Assembly: GCA_030610515.1 (NCBI GenBank)
Contig: JAUWRQ010000120.1
Span: 1 to 5,262, forward strand
Direction of reading: 5' to 3'
DNA length: 5,262 nt
Origin: Candidatus Eiseniibacteriota bacterium
Lineage (GTDB): Bacteria > Joyebacterota > Joyebacteria > Joyebacterales > Joyebacteraceae
Below, one piece after another: positions 5,180-5,262 of the stretch. Each line of letters starts with the position of its first letter. The first letter of the stretch is position 1. The position numbers were made by a program, and so were the translations under genes. The notes beneath the pieces were generated by a model, which saw only the letters and a list, made by a program, of their open reading frames with translations, did no database searches and had not been told where the DNA came from.

Positions 5180-5262
5180 CGCTCCACGAGGCGCGGCCGA
5201 CACTCCACGAGCCATGGCCCGCGCTCCACGAGGCGCGGCCGACACTCCACGAGCCATGGCCC
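5180..5262. repeat. 42-bp tandem repeat built of two 21-bp halves, running off the window edge
   Basis: Units start at 5180 and 5222, and the 41 bases of the second that fit in the window match the first. Each unit splits into two related 21-base halves sharing CTCCACGAG: 5180-5200 (CGCTCCACGAGGCGCGGCCGA) and 5201-5221 (beginning CACTCCACGAGCCATGG). The array continues past the right edge, so the copy number is unknown. Both 21 and 42 are multiples of three, and the minus strand reads as a repeat of MARGVSAAPRGARA. It could therefore be the edge of a repetitive coding region, but there is no independent sign of a gene. It lies upstream of mscS. Confidence 0.8.

Noticed and set aside
4631..5257. 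A 208-codon minus-strand ORF including the 14-residue repeat
   Set aside because: It overlaps mscS out of frame and is extremely Arg/Pro/Ser-rich. Nothing supports it as coding, although the repeat part alone could belong to a gene beyond the edge.
5180..5262. CRISPR array
   Set aside because: The 21-bp halves are directly adjacent with no unique spacers, so it is a tandem repeat.

Overview
This is GC-rich bacterial chromosomal DNA. It carries five recognisable housekeeping or cell-envelope genes and no RNA genes, mobile elements or CRISPR array that I can see. A DUF3078-type outer-membrane barrel (best known from the Bacteroidetes/FCB group) and a membrane-anchored LysM/M23 peptidoglycan peptidase point to a diderm. 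High GC with a DUF3078 gene suggests a GC-rich FCB-related or candidate-phylum lineage rather than a typical Bacteroidetes. That placement is inference, and the phylum cannot be fixed from this window.

Layout. On the plus strand, the C-terminal part of recG (from the left edge to 860) is followed after 17 bases by an HD-domain hydrolase (878-1423) with a strong Shine-Dalgarno sequence. Everything to the right that I accept as a gene is on the minus strand. A LysM-M23 peptidase (1506-2759) runs convergent to the HD gene and has its own near-consensus promoter. A DUF3078 barrel gene (start at 3809) is interrupted by an in-frame TGA at 3153-3155, and its reading frame then continues intact to a TAG at 2892-2894. 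A MscS-family channel (4189-4992) is followed by an out-of-frame zinc-ribbon tail of the sort usually seen at the C-terminus of MscL (stop at 4028-4030). Strong hairpins sit behind the barrel gene (2832-2872) and at the zinc-ribbon stop (4017-4037), so the peptidase, barrel and channel look like separate transcription units.

Functional theme. The three minus-strand units act on the envelope: a wall peptidase, an outer-membrane protein and a turgor-release channel. They share no obvious pathway.

The unusual content is mostly between and at the ends of genes. Three intergenic stretches carry short tandem repeats (35-bp, about 45-bp, and 42-bp made of two 21-bp halves). One is a degenerate serial duplication of the last codons of the peptidase gene. 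Other points of note are the in-frame TGA in a conserved barrel gene, the orphan zinc ribbon next to mscS, and a textbook promoter so close to the peptidase ATG that the mRNA should be almost leaderless. I found no convincing new multi-gene system.
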